Shown one piece after another: positions 1 through 8,936 of a stretch of DNA of 64,000 nucleotides. The notes under the pieces were generated by a model. The model did no database searches, was not told where the DNA came from, and was given only the letters and a program-made list of their open reading frames with translations. This DNA comes from Methyloversatilis sp. RAC08 (lineage in GTDB: Bacteria; Pseudomonadota; Gammaproteobacteria; Burkholderiales; Rhodocyclaceae), in contig NZ_CP016448.1 of NCBI RefSeq assembly GCF_001713355.1, positions 2,914,001 through 2,978,000 of the forward strand, written 5' to 3'. Position 1 is the first letter of the stretch. Each line of letters begins with the position of its first letter. A program made the position numbers and the translations under genes.

Positions 1-1
1 C

Positions 2-208
2 GGACAGGTGATCAAGAAAATCGTCGAAATGTCGCAAAAGCTGGAAAGCGGCCTGCTGCAGGTACTGATCGAAGCCATGCCGGCAGAGAAGCGGGCCAGC
101 ACGCCGGAAAGCCTGCTGAACGGCCCGGTCGTGTCGGCCGAAGGCCGCGAGGACGTGGTGACAAGTCAGGAGCAGGTGGACGACCTGCTCGAAAGTCTCG
201 GCTTCTGA
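2..208 (+). CDS. cheZ: Protein phosphatase CheZ, C-terminal part (5' end outside window)
   Basis: CheZ dephosphorylates phospho-CheY and so sets the flagellar switch signal in the cytoplasm. Only the last 68 residues are present. The reading frame opens with GQVIKK, which matches the DLTGQVIK segment around the catalytic glutamine (Gln147 in the E. coli protein). The partner acidic residue would lie just upstream of the window. The protein ends in SQEQVDDLLESLGF, the typical CheZ tail that binds CheY, after a Gly/Val-rich linker. It lies about 150 bp upstream of cheA in the same orientation, as in cheY-cheZ-cheA operons. The frame is open at the left edge, so no start is called. Confidence 0.9.
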   Translation, partial: GQVIKKIVEMSQKLESGLLQVLIEAMPAEKRASTPESLLNGPVVSAEGREDVVTSQEQVDDLLESLGF

Positions 209-361
209 TCGCCGGCAGCAGCAGGACAGTCGTGACACAGCGTTCGGTCAGCGCGGACGGACGGGTCGGTCGAACGGGTGGCATCCATCCGTGGAACCGG
301 AACAACAGGAGCAGTAGGGCGAGCGGTGCGTCGAATGCGCTGCCCGCCACAGGAGCGAACG

Positions 362-2242
362 ATGAGTGACTTTCAGGGCATGGAAGATCTGCTGCAGGAC
401 TTTCTGGTCGAAGCAACCGACCTGCTGTCCGGCGTGGACAACAAGCTGGTCGATCTCGAAAAGACGCCTGGTGACCGCAGTCTGCTGAACGAGATTTTTC
501 GCGGCTTCCATACCATCAAGGGGGGCGCCGGCTTCCTGAATGCGTCCGAACTGGTCGCGCTCTGTCATCTGACCGAAAACCTGTTCGACAAACTGCGCAA
601 TGGCGAAATGGCCATCACGCCGCAACTGATGGACGTCATTCTCGACGCGACCGGCATCGTGCGCGACATGTTCGGTGCCCTGGAGCGCGGCATGCTGCCG
701 GCAGCCGCCGACGTTGGCGTGATGACCCGCCTGCGCGCCGCACTGGCCGGCGAGCTCGACAAGGTCGCAACGGCGGACGCCAGTGCCGAAGCACCGGCTG
801 CGCCGGCCGTCGCACGTGGCGTCGAACCTGACTGGAACACGCTGCATCAGGCCGTGACCGGTGTCGTGCCGGTTGCCCCGCAAGCGGTGCCTGAACCTGC
901 AGCCGCGCGATCGGCCAATGATGGCGAGGTCGCTGCGGTGGTCAATGCGGCTTTCGGCCGCCGGTCCGCTGATCGTCCGGGCGCACCGGCACCGACCGGT
1001 CGCCGCGATGCCGAAAAGGGCCGTGAAAACTCGATCCGGGTCGATACTTCGCGCCTCGACCAGGTGCTCAACCTGTCGGGCGAGATCGGCCTGACCAAGA
1101 ATCGCCTGACCTCGCTGCGCGCGGACATCCTGGCCGGCAAGAGCGACAACGAAACACTGCATGCGCTCGATGCGGCCGTGAGCCAGCTCGACCTGCTGGT
1201 GTCCGATCTGCAGAACGCGGTGATGAAGACGCGCATGCAGCCGATCGGTCGCCTGTTCCAGAAATACCCGCGCATCGCCCGCGATCTCGCCCGCAATCTG
1301 GGCAAGGACGTCGAGCTTGCGCTGGTCGGCGAAGAAACCGAAATCGACAAGACGATGATCGAGGATCTGTCCGACCCGATCATCCACCTGATCCGCAATG
1401 CCGTGGATCACGGCGTGGAAACGCCGGAAGACCGGATCGCCCAGGGCAAGCCGGGCAAATCGGTGGTGCGTCTCGAAGCGCGCCAGGAAGGCGACCACAT
1501 CGTGATCATGGTGGCCGACGACGGGCGCGGCATGAACGCCGAGCGGCTGCGTGCCAAGGCGCTCGAAAAGGGCCTGATCACCGATGAGGAAGCCAATACG
1601 CTGGACGAGCGTGCAAGCCTGAACCTGGTGTTCCTGCCGGGCTTCTCGACCGCAGCAACGGTGTCCGATGTGTCGGGTCGTGGTGTCGGCATGGACGTCG
1701 TGAAAACGAATATCCAGAAGCTCAACGGTTCGATCGAAATCCGGTCCATCCAGGGCAAGGGCACGACCTTCGTGATTTCGCTGCCGCTGACGCTGGCCAT
1801 CCTGCCGGTGTTGCTGGTGCGTCTGGCCGAACAGCACTTCGCGGTGCCGCTGTCGATGGTGCGCGAAATCCTGCCGATCCAGCCGCAGGATATCCAGGAA
1901 GTCGGTGGCCGCGCGACCATGGTGGTGCGCGGCGAAGTGATGCCGGTGCTGCCGCTGGCCCGCCTGCTTGGCTGGCCGCAGAAGAACCTGCCGCAGTACG
2001 GCGTGCTGATGCAGACCGCCGAATCCTCCTTCATTCTCGCGATCGACAATTTCGCCGGGCGTGAGGACGCGGTGATCAAGAGCCTGGACGATTTCCGTCC
2101 GAAGGGTGTGGCCGGTGTGACGACGCTTTCCAACGGCCAGATCGTGCTGATCCTCGACATGAAGGAACTGCTTGGCTCGCTTGGCGACTCGCGCGGCGTG
2201 TCGCGGTCCAGCCTGATCAGCCCGGTTTCGCTCGCTGCCTGA
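362..2242 (+). CDS. cheA: Chemotaxis histidine kinase CheA
   Basis: CheA autophosphorylates in response to chemoreceptors and passes the phosphate to CheY and CheB. The protein has 626 residues. An N-terminal Hpt domain carries the phosphoacceptor His50 in FHTIKGGAGF. A variable Ala/Pro-rich linker follows (about 130-230), then the P3 dimerisation helices (DQVLNLSGEIG). The ATPase domain has an N-box LIRNAVDHGVE, a G1 box DDGRGM and a G2 box GRGVGMDVV, and the protein ends in a CheW-like P5 domain. The ATG is preceded by a good ribosome site (GGAGCG, about 5 bases away); the frame is open further upstream but without such a site. No clear P2 CheY-binding domain is visible in the linker. A terminator follows the stop. 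Confidence 0.95.
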   Translation: MSDFQGMEDLLQDFLVEATDLLSGVDNKLVDLEKTPGDRSLLNEIFRGFHTIKGGAGFLNASELVALCHLTENLFDKLRNGEMAITPQLMDVILDATGIVRDMFGALERGMLPAAADVGVMTRLRAALAGELDKVATADASAEAPAAPAVARGVEPDWNTLHQAVTGVVPVAPQAVPEPAAARSANDGEVAAVVNAAFGRRSADRPGAPAPTGRRDAEKGRENSIRVDTSRLDQVLNLSGEIGLTKNRLTSLRADILAGKSDNETLHALDAAVSQLDLLVSDLQNAVMKTRMQPIGRLFQKYPRIARDLARNLGKDVELALVGEETEIDKTMIEDLSDPIIHLIRNAVDHGVETPEDRIAQGKPGKSVVRLEARQEGDHIVIMVADDGRGMNAERLRAKALEKGLITDEEANTLDERASLNLVFLPGFSTAATVSDVSGRGVGMDVVKTNIQKLNGSIEIRSIQGKGTTFVISLPLTLAILPVLLVRLAEQHFAVPLSMVREILPIQPQDIQEVGGRATMVVRGEVMPVLPLARLLGWPQKNLPQYGVLMQTAESSFILAIDNFAGREDAVIKSLDDFRPKGVAGVTTLSNGQIVLILDMKELLGSLGDSRGVSRSSLISPVSLAA

Positions 2243-2269
2243 CGGAAATTTATCGACCTGTACCCACGG

Positions 2270-2311
2270 AAAGCCCGGCCCATCGCACGATGGGTCGGGC
2301 TTTTTCTTTTT
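2270..2311 (+). terminator. Rho-independent terminator after cheA
   Basis: A GC-rich inverted repeat (AAAGCCCGGCCC / GGGTCGGGCTTT with a short loop) is followed by a T-rich run. It closes the chemotaxis transcript. Confidence 0.85.
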
Positions 2312-2431
2312 CCTTCAAGGGCTTGGGGCAGATCTGCCAGCAGGTGTCTCTGACCCTAAAGAGTGTGTCGTTGCGGTCGATAACCAGATACCAACGGTAA
2401 TCCGTCCATCGAACGACGAAGGAGCCTCATC

Positions 2432-2782
2432 ATGGCCGAAGCAACTCTCATCCAGCCGATTTCGTCCCCGTTTCCCGCGGCAGCCTTGCTGCCGGCAGCG
2501 AGCGTGCAGGCGCATCACGCTGAAATCATGCGTCTGATGGCGTCGATCGAAATGCTCGGCAACGAAGCGATGGTGACGGCGCTCAGTCTGGCCGACGAAG
2601 CCGCCGAAGCCGACGCGCGCGGCCTGTTCATGCGCGCACAGGAAGTGCGAGCCTGGGTGCAGACCACGCTGGACATGGTTCATACCGATGCGCTGTGCCC
2701 CGATCTTTCGGGCCAGCTCGCCTACCAGGGTGTCGAACAGGCTGCCCGCCTGGTCGCCGCCCGTGAAACCCTCCCGCGATAA
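2432..2782 (+). CDS. Small protein of unknown function after cheA
   Basis: A 116-residue predicted cytoplasmic protein of unrecognised family. It is Ala-rich and mostly helical in character, with no signal peptide, membrane segment or metal motif. The start is supported by GGAG placed eight bases before ATG. It lies downstream of the cheA terminator and ahead of a DUF3135 gene in the same orientation. A chemotaxis or motility link is suggested only by position. Codon use matches the neighbours, so it is likely a real gene. Confidence 0.65.
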   Translation: MAEATLIQPISSPFPAAALLPAASVQAHHAEIMRLMASIEMLGNEAMVTALSLADEAAEADARGLFMRAQEVRAWVQTTLDMVHTDALCPDLSGQLAYQGVEQAARLVAARETLPR

Positions 2783-2864
2783 GTCCGCGACCCTTGTGTT
2801 CCAATCGCCATCAGTGATCGAGTCGGTTATCGACCCGGAAATCGGATTCGGCGGAGGACATTGA

Positions 2865-3188
2865 GTGTCGGAAGAAGCAGAGGACTTCGATTTTGACGTC
2901 TGGAAGGATCTTGCGCAGTCCGATCCACAGACCTACTTCGCGGAGAGACGGCGTGTGATCGAAAATTTCATCAATACCTGCCCGCCTGAAAAACAGGCGG
3001 TGCTGCGCGACCTGCAGAATCAGATAGACGCCAGCCGTGCCATGGCGGGGTCGCCCAACCAGTCGGTGCGCGAACTGTCGCGCATGATGGAAGACTATCT
3101 TCTTGCGCTGTCGGAACGTCTGATGGCGCTGCACCGCGAAACATCCGCGTTGCAGACTTCATTGCGTCAGGGCCTGCGCGGCTCCTGA
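2865..3188 (+). CDS. DUF3135 family protein
   Basis: A 107-residue soluble protein of unknown role. The N-terminal half has the DUF3135 pattern: an acidic FDFDVWKDLAQSDPQTYF segment, then RRRVIENFI and a Gln-rich helix (LRDLQNQID). The C-terminal half is predicted helical and reads like a coiled coil. The start is GTG, chosen because GCGGAGGA sits eight bases upstream and the family motif begins a few residues later. It is co-oriented with the preceding small ORF, with about 80 bp between them. Confidence 0.75.
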   Translation: MSEEAEDFDFDVWKDLAQSDPQTYFAERRRVIENFINTCPPEKQAVLRDLQNQIDASRAMAGSPNQSVRELSRMMEDYLLALSERLMALHRETSALQTSLRQGLRGS

Positions 3189-3338
3189 ACGTCACCCGAA
3201 CGCAGACCGGGTTGCCACGGCGGATCGGGTCGACAGTTTGTGCGCAGGCTCAGGCCAGCGGCGCGACTGGACGGCCACCGTGGTGATCCGGACTGCGACC
3301 ACCTTCCGCCGCGCCCGCGGACGGATCGTCAATGCGTC

Positions 3339-4769
3339 TCACTCGGTAACCGGGAATGACTGCCGGTTTCCCGCCCACACCCATTCGAGCAAGGCCTCAA
3401 GCACCGGTTGCGCACGGCCGGCGTTTGGATGGTTCAGCCACGCCACCATCAGCACACGCTGACCGTTGCGGTCCAGAACATAGCCGGCGATCGATCGCGT
3501 ATCGGACAGCGATCCGGTCTTAAGATGCGCCTGACCGCTGGCCGGAGAGTTGCGCAGCCGTCGGCGCAGCGTGCCGTCGACCGACAGCACCGGCATCGAC
3601 GACATGAATTCCGGCATGACGCTGCTCGCCCACGCATGGCGCAGCAGCGCTGCCATGTCGGCGGCCGACAGGCGTTCGCTGCGCGACAGCCCGGAGCCGT
3701 TGTCCAGCATCAGACTGGGCAGCGCCAGACCGCGCCGGGTCGCCCAGGCACGCACGGCGGCGTCGGCGGTGGCGGTGTCTGCCGGTGTTCCGGCGCCGTT
3801 GCCCAGCGTCAGGAACAATTGGCGAGCCATCACGTTGTTGCTGTACTTGTTGATGTCGCGGATGACCTGCGCCAGCGGCGGCGAATCGATGCCAGCCAGT
3901 GGCAGCGCGTTCGGCGGCGTTGCGCCGTCGCGCACCCGCCCGGTGATCCGCCCGCCCAGCTCGGCCCACATGGCGCGCAGGGCGCGGGCAAAGAACTCGT
4001 CGGCCGGCAGCGGTGCGATGTTCCATATGCGTTCGCCGCACGGTCGAGCGAAGCGGCCGGTGATCTGCAGCGTGAGCGTGCTGCGGTCTGGAGCCGGCAG
4101 GACTTTCGCGGTCAGGCTGTCCTTCCAGTCGCCGCATTCGCCGTCGACCAGCTGCACGCGGTTGTCGATCTGCACACCATCGAGCGGAGGTTCGGCCCAC
4201 AGCGCGGGAGCGCCGCCGGCCTGTGGAAGCAGGCGCACACGCAGCGCGTTGTGTGCCAGCAGCAGTGCGTCCGGACCGACGTTATAGGCAGCGAGCGGTT
4301 CGTTGTCGAAGGCGCCCGGGTCGTGTCGAGTCGGCGCGAATGCCGAGCGGTCGGTGATCACGTCGCCGCGGATGTCGCGCACGCCGCGCGCGCGCAGATC
4401 GCGCAGCAGCAACCAGAACTGTTCGATGCTGAGCGCCGGGTCGCCGCCGCCGCGCAGCACGAGGTCGCCATCGAGCACGCCGTCGGCCAGCCGGCCGGTC
4501 ATCAGCGCGTCGGTGCGCCAGCTGTACGCCGGGCCGAGACTGTCGAGCGCGGCGTAGGTGGTGACCAGCTTCATCACCGACGCCGGGTTCATCGGTACCT
4601 TGGCGCGATGGCTGATGCGTGCGGGGCCGCCGTCCACTGACTGGACCATGACCGAAATCGACGTCGCGGGAATGTCGGCAGCGCGCAGCGCCTGCAATAC
4701 CGGCGCCGGCAGCACTGCGCAGGCCGGTGCAACGATCAGGCCGAGCAGGACGGCTAGCGCGAGACGCAC
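3339..4769 (-). CDS. dacB: D-alanyl-D-alanine carboxypeptidase/endopeptidase (PBP4 type)
   Basis: A class C low-molecular-weight penicillin-binding protein that trims or opens peptidoglycan cross-links in the periplasm. The 476-residue product starts with a hydrophobic signal peptide (about residues 1-18). It carries SVMK (64-67) as the SxxK catalytic motif, SNN in KYSNNVMARQL as SxN, and KTG in HLKTGSLSDTRS. A large insert between SxxK and SxN is normal for PBP4. I chose the GTG start ten bases after the ftsX stop; the frame remains open to 4844, but that would overlap ftsX and bury the signal peptide. It is the last gene of ftsY-ftsE-ftsX-dacB. No clear terminator follows; the gene converges with the DUF3135 gene. 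Confidence 0.92.
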   Translation of the reverse strand: MRLALAVLLGLIVAPACAVLPAPVLQALRAADIPATSISVMVQSVDGGPARISHRAKVPMNPASVMKLVTTYAALDSLGPAYSWRTDALMTGRLADGVLDGDLVLRGGGDPALSIEQFWLLLRDLRARGVRDIRGDVITDRSAFAPTRHDPGAFDNEPLAAYNVGPDALLLAHNALRVRLLPQAGGAPALWAEPPLDGVQIDNRVQLVDGECGDWKDSLTAKVLPAPDRSTLTLQITGRFARPCGERIWNIAPLPADEFFARALRAMWAELGGRITGRVRDGATPPNALPLAGIDSPPLAQVIRDINKYSNNVMARQLFLTLGNGAGTPADTATADAAVRAWATRRGLALPSLMLDNGSGLSRSERLSAADMAALLRHAWASSVMPEFMSSMPVLSVDGTLRRRLRNSPASGQAHLKTGSLSDTRSIAGYVLDRNGQRVLMVAWLNHPNAGRAQPVLEALLEWVWAGNRQSFPVTE

Positions 4770-4779
4770 GACAGCCCGC

Positions 4780-5679
4780 TCAGGCGATGCGCGACAGATG
4801 GCGGCGCACCGAGGCGCTGGCACCGAGCCAGCCGAGTGCGGCACACAGCGCGAGCAGCGCAGCCCAGTGTATGGGCGCGAGGGGCCTCAGCACGAATTCC
4901 AGACTGTACAGACCGGCGATTTCGGCCACCGGTCCGGCCAGCGCGCGCGTCGCCAGCAGGGCAAGCCCGCCGGCGAGTGCGCCGCCGAGCAGACCCTGCA
5001 GTGCGCCGAACCAGTGGAAGGGACGGCGTATCCAGGCGTCGGTGGCGCCGAGCAGGCGACTGACCTCGATCTCGTCGCGCTGCGTCAGCAGTTGCAGCCG
5101 GATCGTATTGAAGGTGACGGCGACCAGACCGAGGCCGAGCACGACACCGAGCATCGTCACCGCCTGCTGGCCCAGTGCGATCAGCGCGTCGAGCCGCTTC
5201 GCCCACGCGGAGTCGAGCTGTACGTGATCGACTTCGGGCAGTCTGGAAAACTCGGTACGCAGCGTTTCCAGCCGGGCGGCATCCGCAGCATCGAGCCGGA
5301 CCACGAAGGCATCCGCAAAAGGGTTCTCGGGCAGTGCGTCGAGGATTTCGGCCAATGCGTCGTTGTCGCGGAATCGCTTCAGCGCCGCGTCGCGCGACAC
5401 CAGTTCGACCTTCGCCTCCTTGGCCAGCCCGCGGATGCGCTGGTCGGCGGTCCGGACCGCTTCGGCGTTTGCGCCCGGCTGCATGAACACGGATATTTCC
5501 GGCGCGGCGCTGACATTGCCGGCCAGTCGCTGCAGATTGCCCAGCAGCATGTAGCCGGTGGCCGGCAAGGCCGCAGCGATGCCGACCACCAGCGCGGCCA
5601 GCAAGGTATTGAAAGGCTGGCGGACCATCTGGCGCGCTGCGCGCAGCCCGGCGCGCAGCTGCAGACGCAGCCACCTCAT
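4780..5679 (-). CDS. ftsX: Cell division protein FtsX
   Basis: The membrane subunit of the FtsEX complex, which couples ATP hydrolysis at the septum to peptidoglycan hydrolase activation. The 299-residue protein has a short cytoplasmic N-terminus, a first membrane helix (LLAALVVGIAAALPATGYMLL), a periplasmic domain of about 130 residues, then three further membrane helices and a basic C-terminus. The ATG has GAGGTG about seven bases upstream and starts ten bases after the ftsE stop. An upstream GTG-type extension into ftsE is possible but has no support. It is translated between ftsE and dacB. Confidence 0.95.
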   Translation of the reverse strand: MRWLRLQLRAGLRAARQMVRQPFNTLLAALVVGIAAALPATGYMLLGNLQRLAGNVSAAPEISVFMQPGANAEAVRTADQRIRGLAKEAKVELVSRDAALKRFRDNDALAEILDALPENPFADAFVVRLDAADAARLETLRTEFSRLPEVDHVQLDSAWAKRLDALIALGQQAVTMLGVVLGLGLVAVTFNTIRLQLLTQRDEIEVSRLLGATDAWIRRPFHWFGALQGLLGGALAGGLALLATRALAGPVAEIAGLYSLEFVLRPLAPIHWAALLALCAALGWLGASASVRRHLSRIA

Positions 5680-5689
5680 CGCAGACACC

Positions 5690-6340
5690 TCATTGCAGCC
5701 GCCCCTGGGCAAGTACCAGCTTGCGCGGCGCGTAGCGTGCGAACAGCGCGTCGTCGTGCGTGGTCAGCAGCACGGTGACGCCTGCTTCGTTGAACGATCG
5801 GAACAGTTCGGCGATGTCACGCGCGTAGGCGTCGTCGAGGTGGGCGGTCGGTTCGTCGGCGAGCAGGATCTGCGGACGGTTCACGATGGCGCGGGCAATG
5901 GTCAGGCGCTGCTGTTCGCCGCCCGACAGCTCGACCGGCATCGATTTTTCGCGCCCGGACAGCCCGACCCGTTCCAGTGCTGCACGCACCCGGTTGGCCG
6001 CTTCGCGCGGCGGATGGCTGCTGATGGAAAGCGGCAGCAGGACATTGTCGAAGGCGCTGCGGTCGAACAGCAGGCGCTGATCCTGCATCACGAGACCGAT
6101 CGACCGGCGCCAGTAGGGCAGGGCGGCACGCTTGAGCGCCGACACATCCTCGCCACCGACCAGCACCTTGCCTTCGGTCGGTCGTTCGAGCACGGCGAGC
6201 AGGCGCAGCAGCGTGCTCTTGCCGGCGCCGGAGTGGCCGCTCACCACCACCATTTCGCCGCGTGCGATGTCGCAGTCCAGCTGGTCGAGCGCGGTGTGAC
6301 CGCCCGGATAGCGTTTGGTGACCTGAGCGAAACGGATCAT
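5690..6340 (-). CDS. ftsE: Cell division ATP-binding protein FtsE
   Basis: The ABC-type ATPase partner of FtsX at the division septum. It has 216 residues, the usual length. Motifs are Walker A GHSGAGKSTL, Q-loop VMQDQRL, signature LSGGEQQR, Walker B ILLADEPTAHLDD and H-loop TTHD. The start chosen is the ATG that gives MIRFAQVTKRYPGG, the conserved FtsE N-terminus; the open frame continues upstream with low-quality sequence antisense to nothing known. It lies 22 bp after ftsY. Confidence 0.96.
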   Translation of the reverse strand: MIRFAQVTKRYPGGHTALDQLDCDIARGEMVVVSGHSGAGKSTLLRLLAVLERPTEGKVLVGGEDVSALKRAALPYWRRSIGLVMQDQRLLFDRSAFDNVLLPLSISSHPPREAANRVRAALERVGLSGREKSMPVELSGGEQQRLTIARAIVNRPQILLADEPTAHLDDAYARDIAELFRSFNEAGVTVLLTTHDDALFARYAPRKLVLAQGRLQ

Positions 6341-6362
6341 GCGGCGTGGGCTCGGGCTGCTT

Positions 6363-7412
6363 TCAGAGGGATCTCGGCGGTTCGAACAGGGCATCGACGA
6401 ATTCCGCCGCATTGAACGGCTGCAGATCGTCAAGTCCTTCACCGACGCCGATGTAGCGCAGCGCGATCGGACGCGACGGTGCGTGCTGCTTCGCGATGGC
6501 CGCAATGACGCCGCCACGTGCCGTGCCGTCGAGCTTGGTCATGATCAGCCCGGTCACGCCGATCGCAGCGTCGAAGGCCTTCACCTGGGCGAGTGCGTTC
6601 TGGCCGATATTGCCGTCGAGCACCAGCAGCACCTCGTGCGGCCCGGTGGGATCCGCCTTGGCGATGACCCGCTTGACCTTGGCGATCTCCTCCATCAGGT
6701 GCAGCTGCGTCGGCAGGCGGCCCGCGGTGTCAGCCAGCACGATGTCGATGCCGCGGGCGCGGGCGGCATTGACCGCGTCGAACACCACCGCGGCCGGATC
6801 ACCGGAATCCTGAGCGATCACCGCCACGTTGTTGCGGGCGCCCCAGCTTTCGAGCTGTTCTCTGGCCGCGGCGCGGAAGGTGTCGCCGGCCGCCAGCAGC
6901 ACGCTCTTGCCCTGTGACTGGAAATACTTGGCCAGTTTGCCGATCGACGTGGTCTTGCCGGCGCCGTTCACGCCCGCAATCATGATGATGAAGGGCTTGT
7001 GTGCATCCACATCGAGCGGTTTTTCCAGCGGCGCGATCAGGCGGGTCAGTTCCTCGCGCAACACGTCGCGCAACTTCGCCGGTTCTTCGATGCGCTCGCG
7101 TTTCACGCGGTCGCGCAGCCGGTCGAGCAGATGGGTGGTGGCATCCATGCCCACGTCGGACGTGATCAGCAGCGTTTCCAGCTCTTCCAGCAGCTCGTCG
7201 TCGACCTTTGTACGCAGGAACAGCGCATTGAGCTGACCACCGATCTGGGCGCGCGTGCGCGACAGTCCGGCACGCAGCCGCTGCGCCCACGACAATTTCG
7301 GCGCGTCGGCAGCAGGCGCGCTATCCTGCGCCGCGACCACGGCAGGCGCGGCCGGTGCGGCATCGCTTGCGTCGGGCGCGGCGGCTTTGTCTTTCTTGAA
7401 GAAACCAAACAT
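6363..7412 (-). CDS. ftsY: Signal recognition particle receptor FtsY
   Basis: The SRP receptor GTPase that docks ribosome-nascent chain complexes to the inner membrane. The 349-residue product has a short Ala/Asp-rich acidic A-domain (about 1-45), a helical N domain, then the G domain with [24 protein letters not shown] and [10 protein letters not shown], ending in the usual [12 protein letters not shown]. The start at MFGFFKKDK is the conserved one. A GTG 15 bases upstream (7427) has a better-spaced AAGGTG and would add five residues, so the exact start is uncertain. Divergent from the M16 peptidase gene. Confidence 0.95.
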   Translation of the reverse strand: MFGFFKKDKAAAPDASDAAPAAPAVVAAQDSAPAADAPKLSWAQRLRAGLSRTRAQIGGQLNALFLRTKVDDELLEELETLLITSDVGMDATTHLLDRLRDRVKRERIEEPAKLRDVLREELTRLIAPLEKPLDVDAHKPFIIMIAGVNGAGKTTSIGKLAKYFQSQGKSVLLAAGDTFRAAAREQLESWGARNNVAVIAQDSGDPAAVVFDAVNAARARGIDIVLADTAGRLPTQLHLMEEIAKVKRVIAKADPTGPHEVLLVLDGNIGQNALAQVKAFDAAIGVTGLIMTKLDGTARGGVIAAIAKQHAPSRPIALRYIGVGEGLDDLQPFNAAEFVDALFEPPRSL

Positions 7413-7518
7413 GTGGGAGACGGTCACTGGAACACCTTGCGACTTGCGCAAGGCTTTGGAACAGAGGCGTGATGGCGGATTTCGCCGCGCTCACATTTAC
7501 TGCCGGAGAGTGTATCAG

Positions 7519-8904
7519 ATGGATTTGCGCCGTTTTTCCCGTGGTATCGCGCTGTGCAGCGCTCTGGCGGCATGCGCGCTGGCGGCGCATCCGGTGCTCG
7601 CGAACCCGTACGAAACCACCCTTGCGAACGGTCTGCGCATTATCGTCAAGGAAGATCGGAGGGCGCCGGTGGCGGTGCATATGGTGTGGTACCGCGTCGG
7701 TGCGATGGACGAGAACGACGGCACCACAGGCGTGGCGCACGTACTCGAACACATGATGTTCAAGGGCACGAAGAAACTGAAGGCGGGCGAATTCAATGAG
7801 ATCGTCGCCCGTGCCGGCGGCAGCGACAACGCCTTCACCAGTCAGGACTACACCGCCTATTTTCAGCGCGTGCCGGCGGCCGCGCTGCCGCGCATGATCG
7901 AACTCGAAGCCGACCGCATGCGCAACGTGGTCATCACCGACGAGGAATTCGGTCGCGAACTGAAGGTGGTCATGGAAGAGCGTCGGCTGCGTACCGACGA
8001 CAAGCCGCAGTCGCAGCTGTACGAGCAGCTGATGGCCAGCGCCTTCACCGCGCATCCGTATCGCCGGCCCATCATCGGCTGGATGAACGACCTCGAGAAC
8101 ATGCGCGCCGATGACGCACGCGACTGGTACCGGCGCTGGTATGCCCCGAACAATGCCTACGTCGTGGTGGTGGGCGATGTCGACCACAAGAAGGTGTTCG
8201 AACAGGTCAGAAAGCAGTACGGCAAGATGAAAAGTCAGCCCTTGCCGGTGCGCAAGGCGACCGCCGAACCGGTACAGACCGGTCAGAGGCGGGTCGTCGT
8301 CAAGGCGCCGGCCGAGGTGCCGCAGCTGCTGATGGCGTGGAAGGCGCCTCGCCTGATCGACGTCGAGAACGATCGCGAGCCCTATGCGCTCGACGTGCTG
8401 GCCGGCATTCTCGATGGCCATGCCGCTTCGCGACTGTCGCGCAATCTGGTGCGTGGCAGTCAGATCGCGACCGAAATCGGCGCCTATTACGACTCGACGT
8501 CGCGTGGCGAAGCGACCTTCGTGCTGGGCGGCGCGCCGGCCAAGGGCAAGACGGTGCAAGAGCTGGAAGCGGCGCTGCGGGCGGAAATCAAGCGCATCGC
8601 GGACGAAGGCGTGTCGGATGCCGAACTTGAACGCATCAAGACGCAGACCATCGCGTCGCAGGTGTACAAGCGCGACTCGACCTATGTGCAGGCGATGGAG
8701 ATCGGTCGTCTCGAAGCCGCCGGCTATCACTGGCGCGACGGCGACCGCATGCTCGACAAGCTGCGCACCGTCACCGCAGCCGAGGTACAGGCCGTGGCGC
8801 AGAAGTATTTCGGCGACGACACGCTGACCGTCGCGGTGCTCGATCCGCAACCGCTCGACCCGAACGCCAAGCCGCGCGCCAAGCCCGCCGGCCTGCGTCA
8901 CTGA
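7519..8904 (+). CDS. M16 family zinc metallopeptidase, catalytic member
   Basis: A 461-residue exported peptidase related to pitrilysin and processing peptidases. A signal peptide covers about residues 1-28 (ALCSALAACALAAHPVLA). The inverted zinc motif HVLEH (74-78) is intact, and the distal acidic region RMIELEADRM supplies the third ligand. A second M16 C-terminal domain follows. The ATG has GGAGAG nine bases upstream. It is paired with a downstream M16 protein lacking the zinc motif, so the two probably form an active/inactive heterodimer in the periplasm. Substrate unknown. Confidence 0.9.
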   Translation: MDLRRFSRGIALCSALAACALAAHPVLANPYETTLANGLRIIVKEDRRAPVAVHMVWYRVGAMDENDGTTGVAHVLEHMMFKGTKKLKAGEFNEIVARAGGSDNAFTSQDYTAYFQRVPAAALPRMIELEADRMRNVVITDEEFGRELKVVMEERRLRTDDKPQSQLYEQLMASAFTAHPYRRPIIGWMNDLENMRADDARDWYRRWYAPNNAYVVVVGDVDHKKVFEQVRKQYGKMKSQPLPVRKATAEPVQTGQRRVVVKAPAEVPQLLMAWKAPRLIDVENDREPYALDVLAGILDGHAASRLSRNLVRGSQIATEIGAYYDSTSRGEATFVLGGAPAKGKTVQELEAALRAEIKRIADEGVSDAELERIKTQTIASQVYKRDSTYVQAMEIGRLEAAGYHWRDGDRMLDKLRTVTAAEVQAVAQKYFGDDTLTVAVLDPQPLDPNAKPRAKPAGLRH

Positions 8905-8936
8905 GCGTGCCCACCGATTTCAAGCAGGGGAAACGG

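Noticed and set aside
248-1837. Long minus-strand open frame opposite cheA
   Set aside because: It is the antisense shadow of cheA: rich in His/Arg/Gln, without a ribosome site or any family motif, and typical of GC-rich genes.
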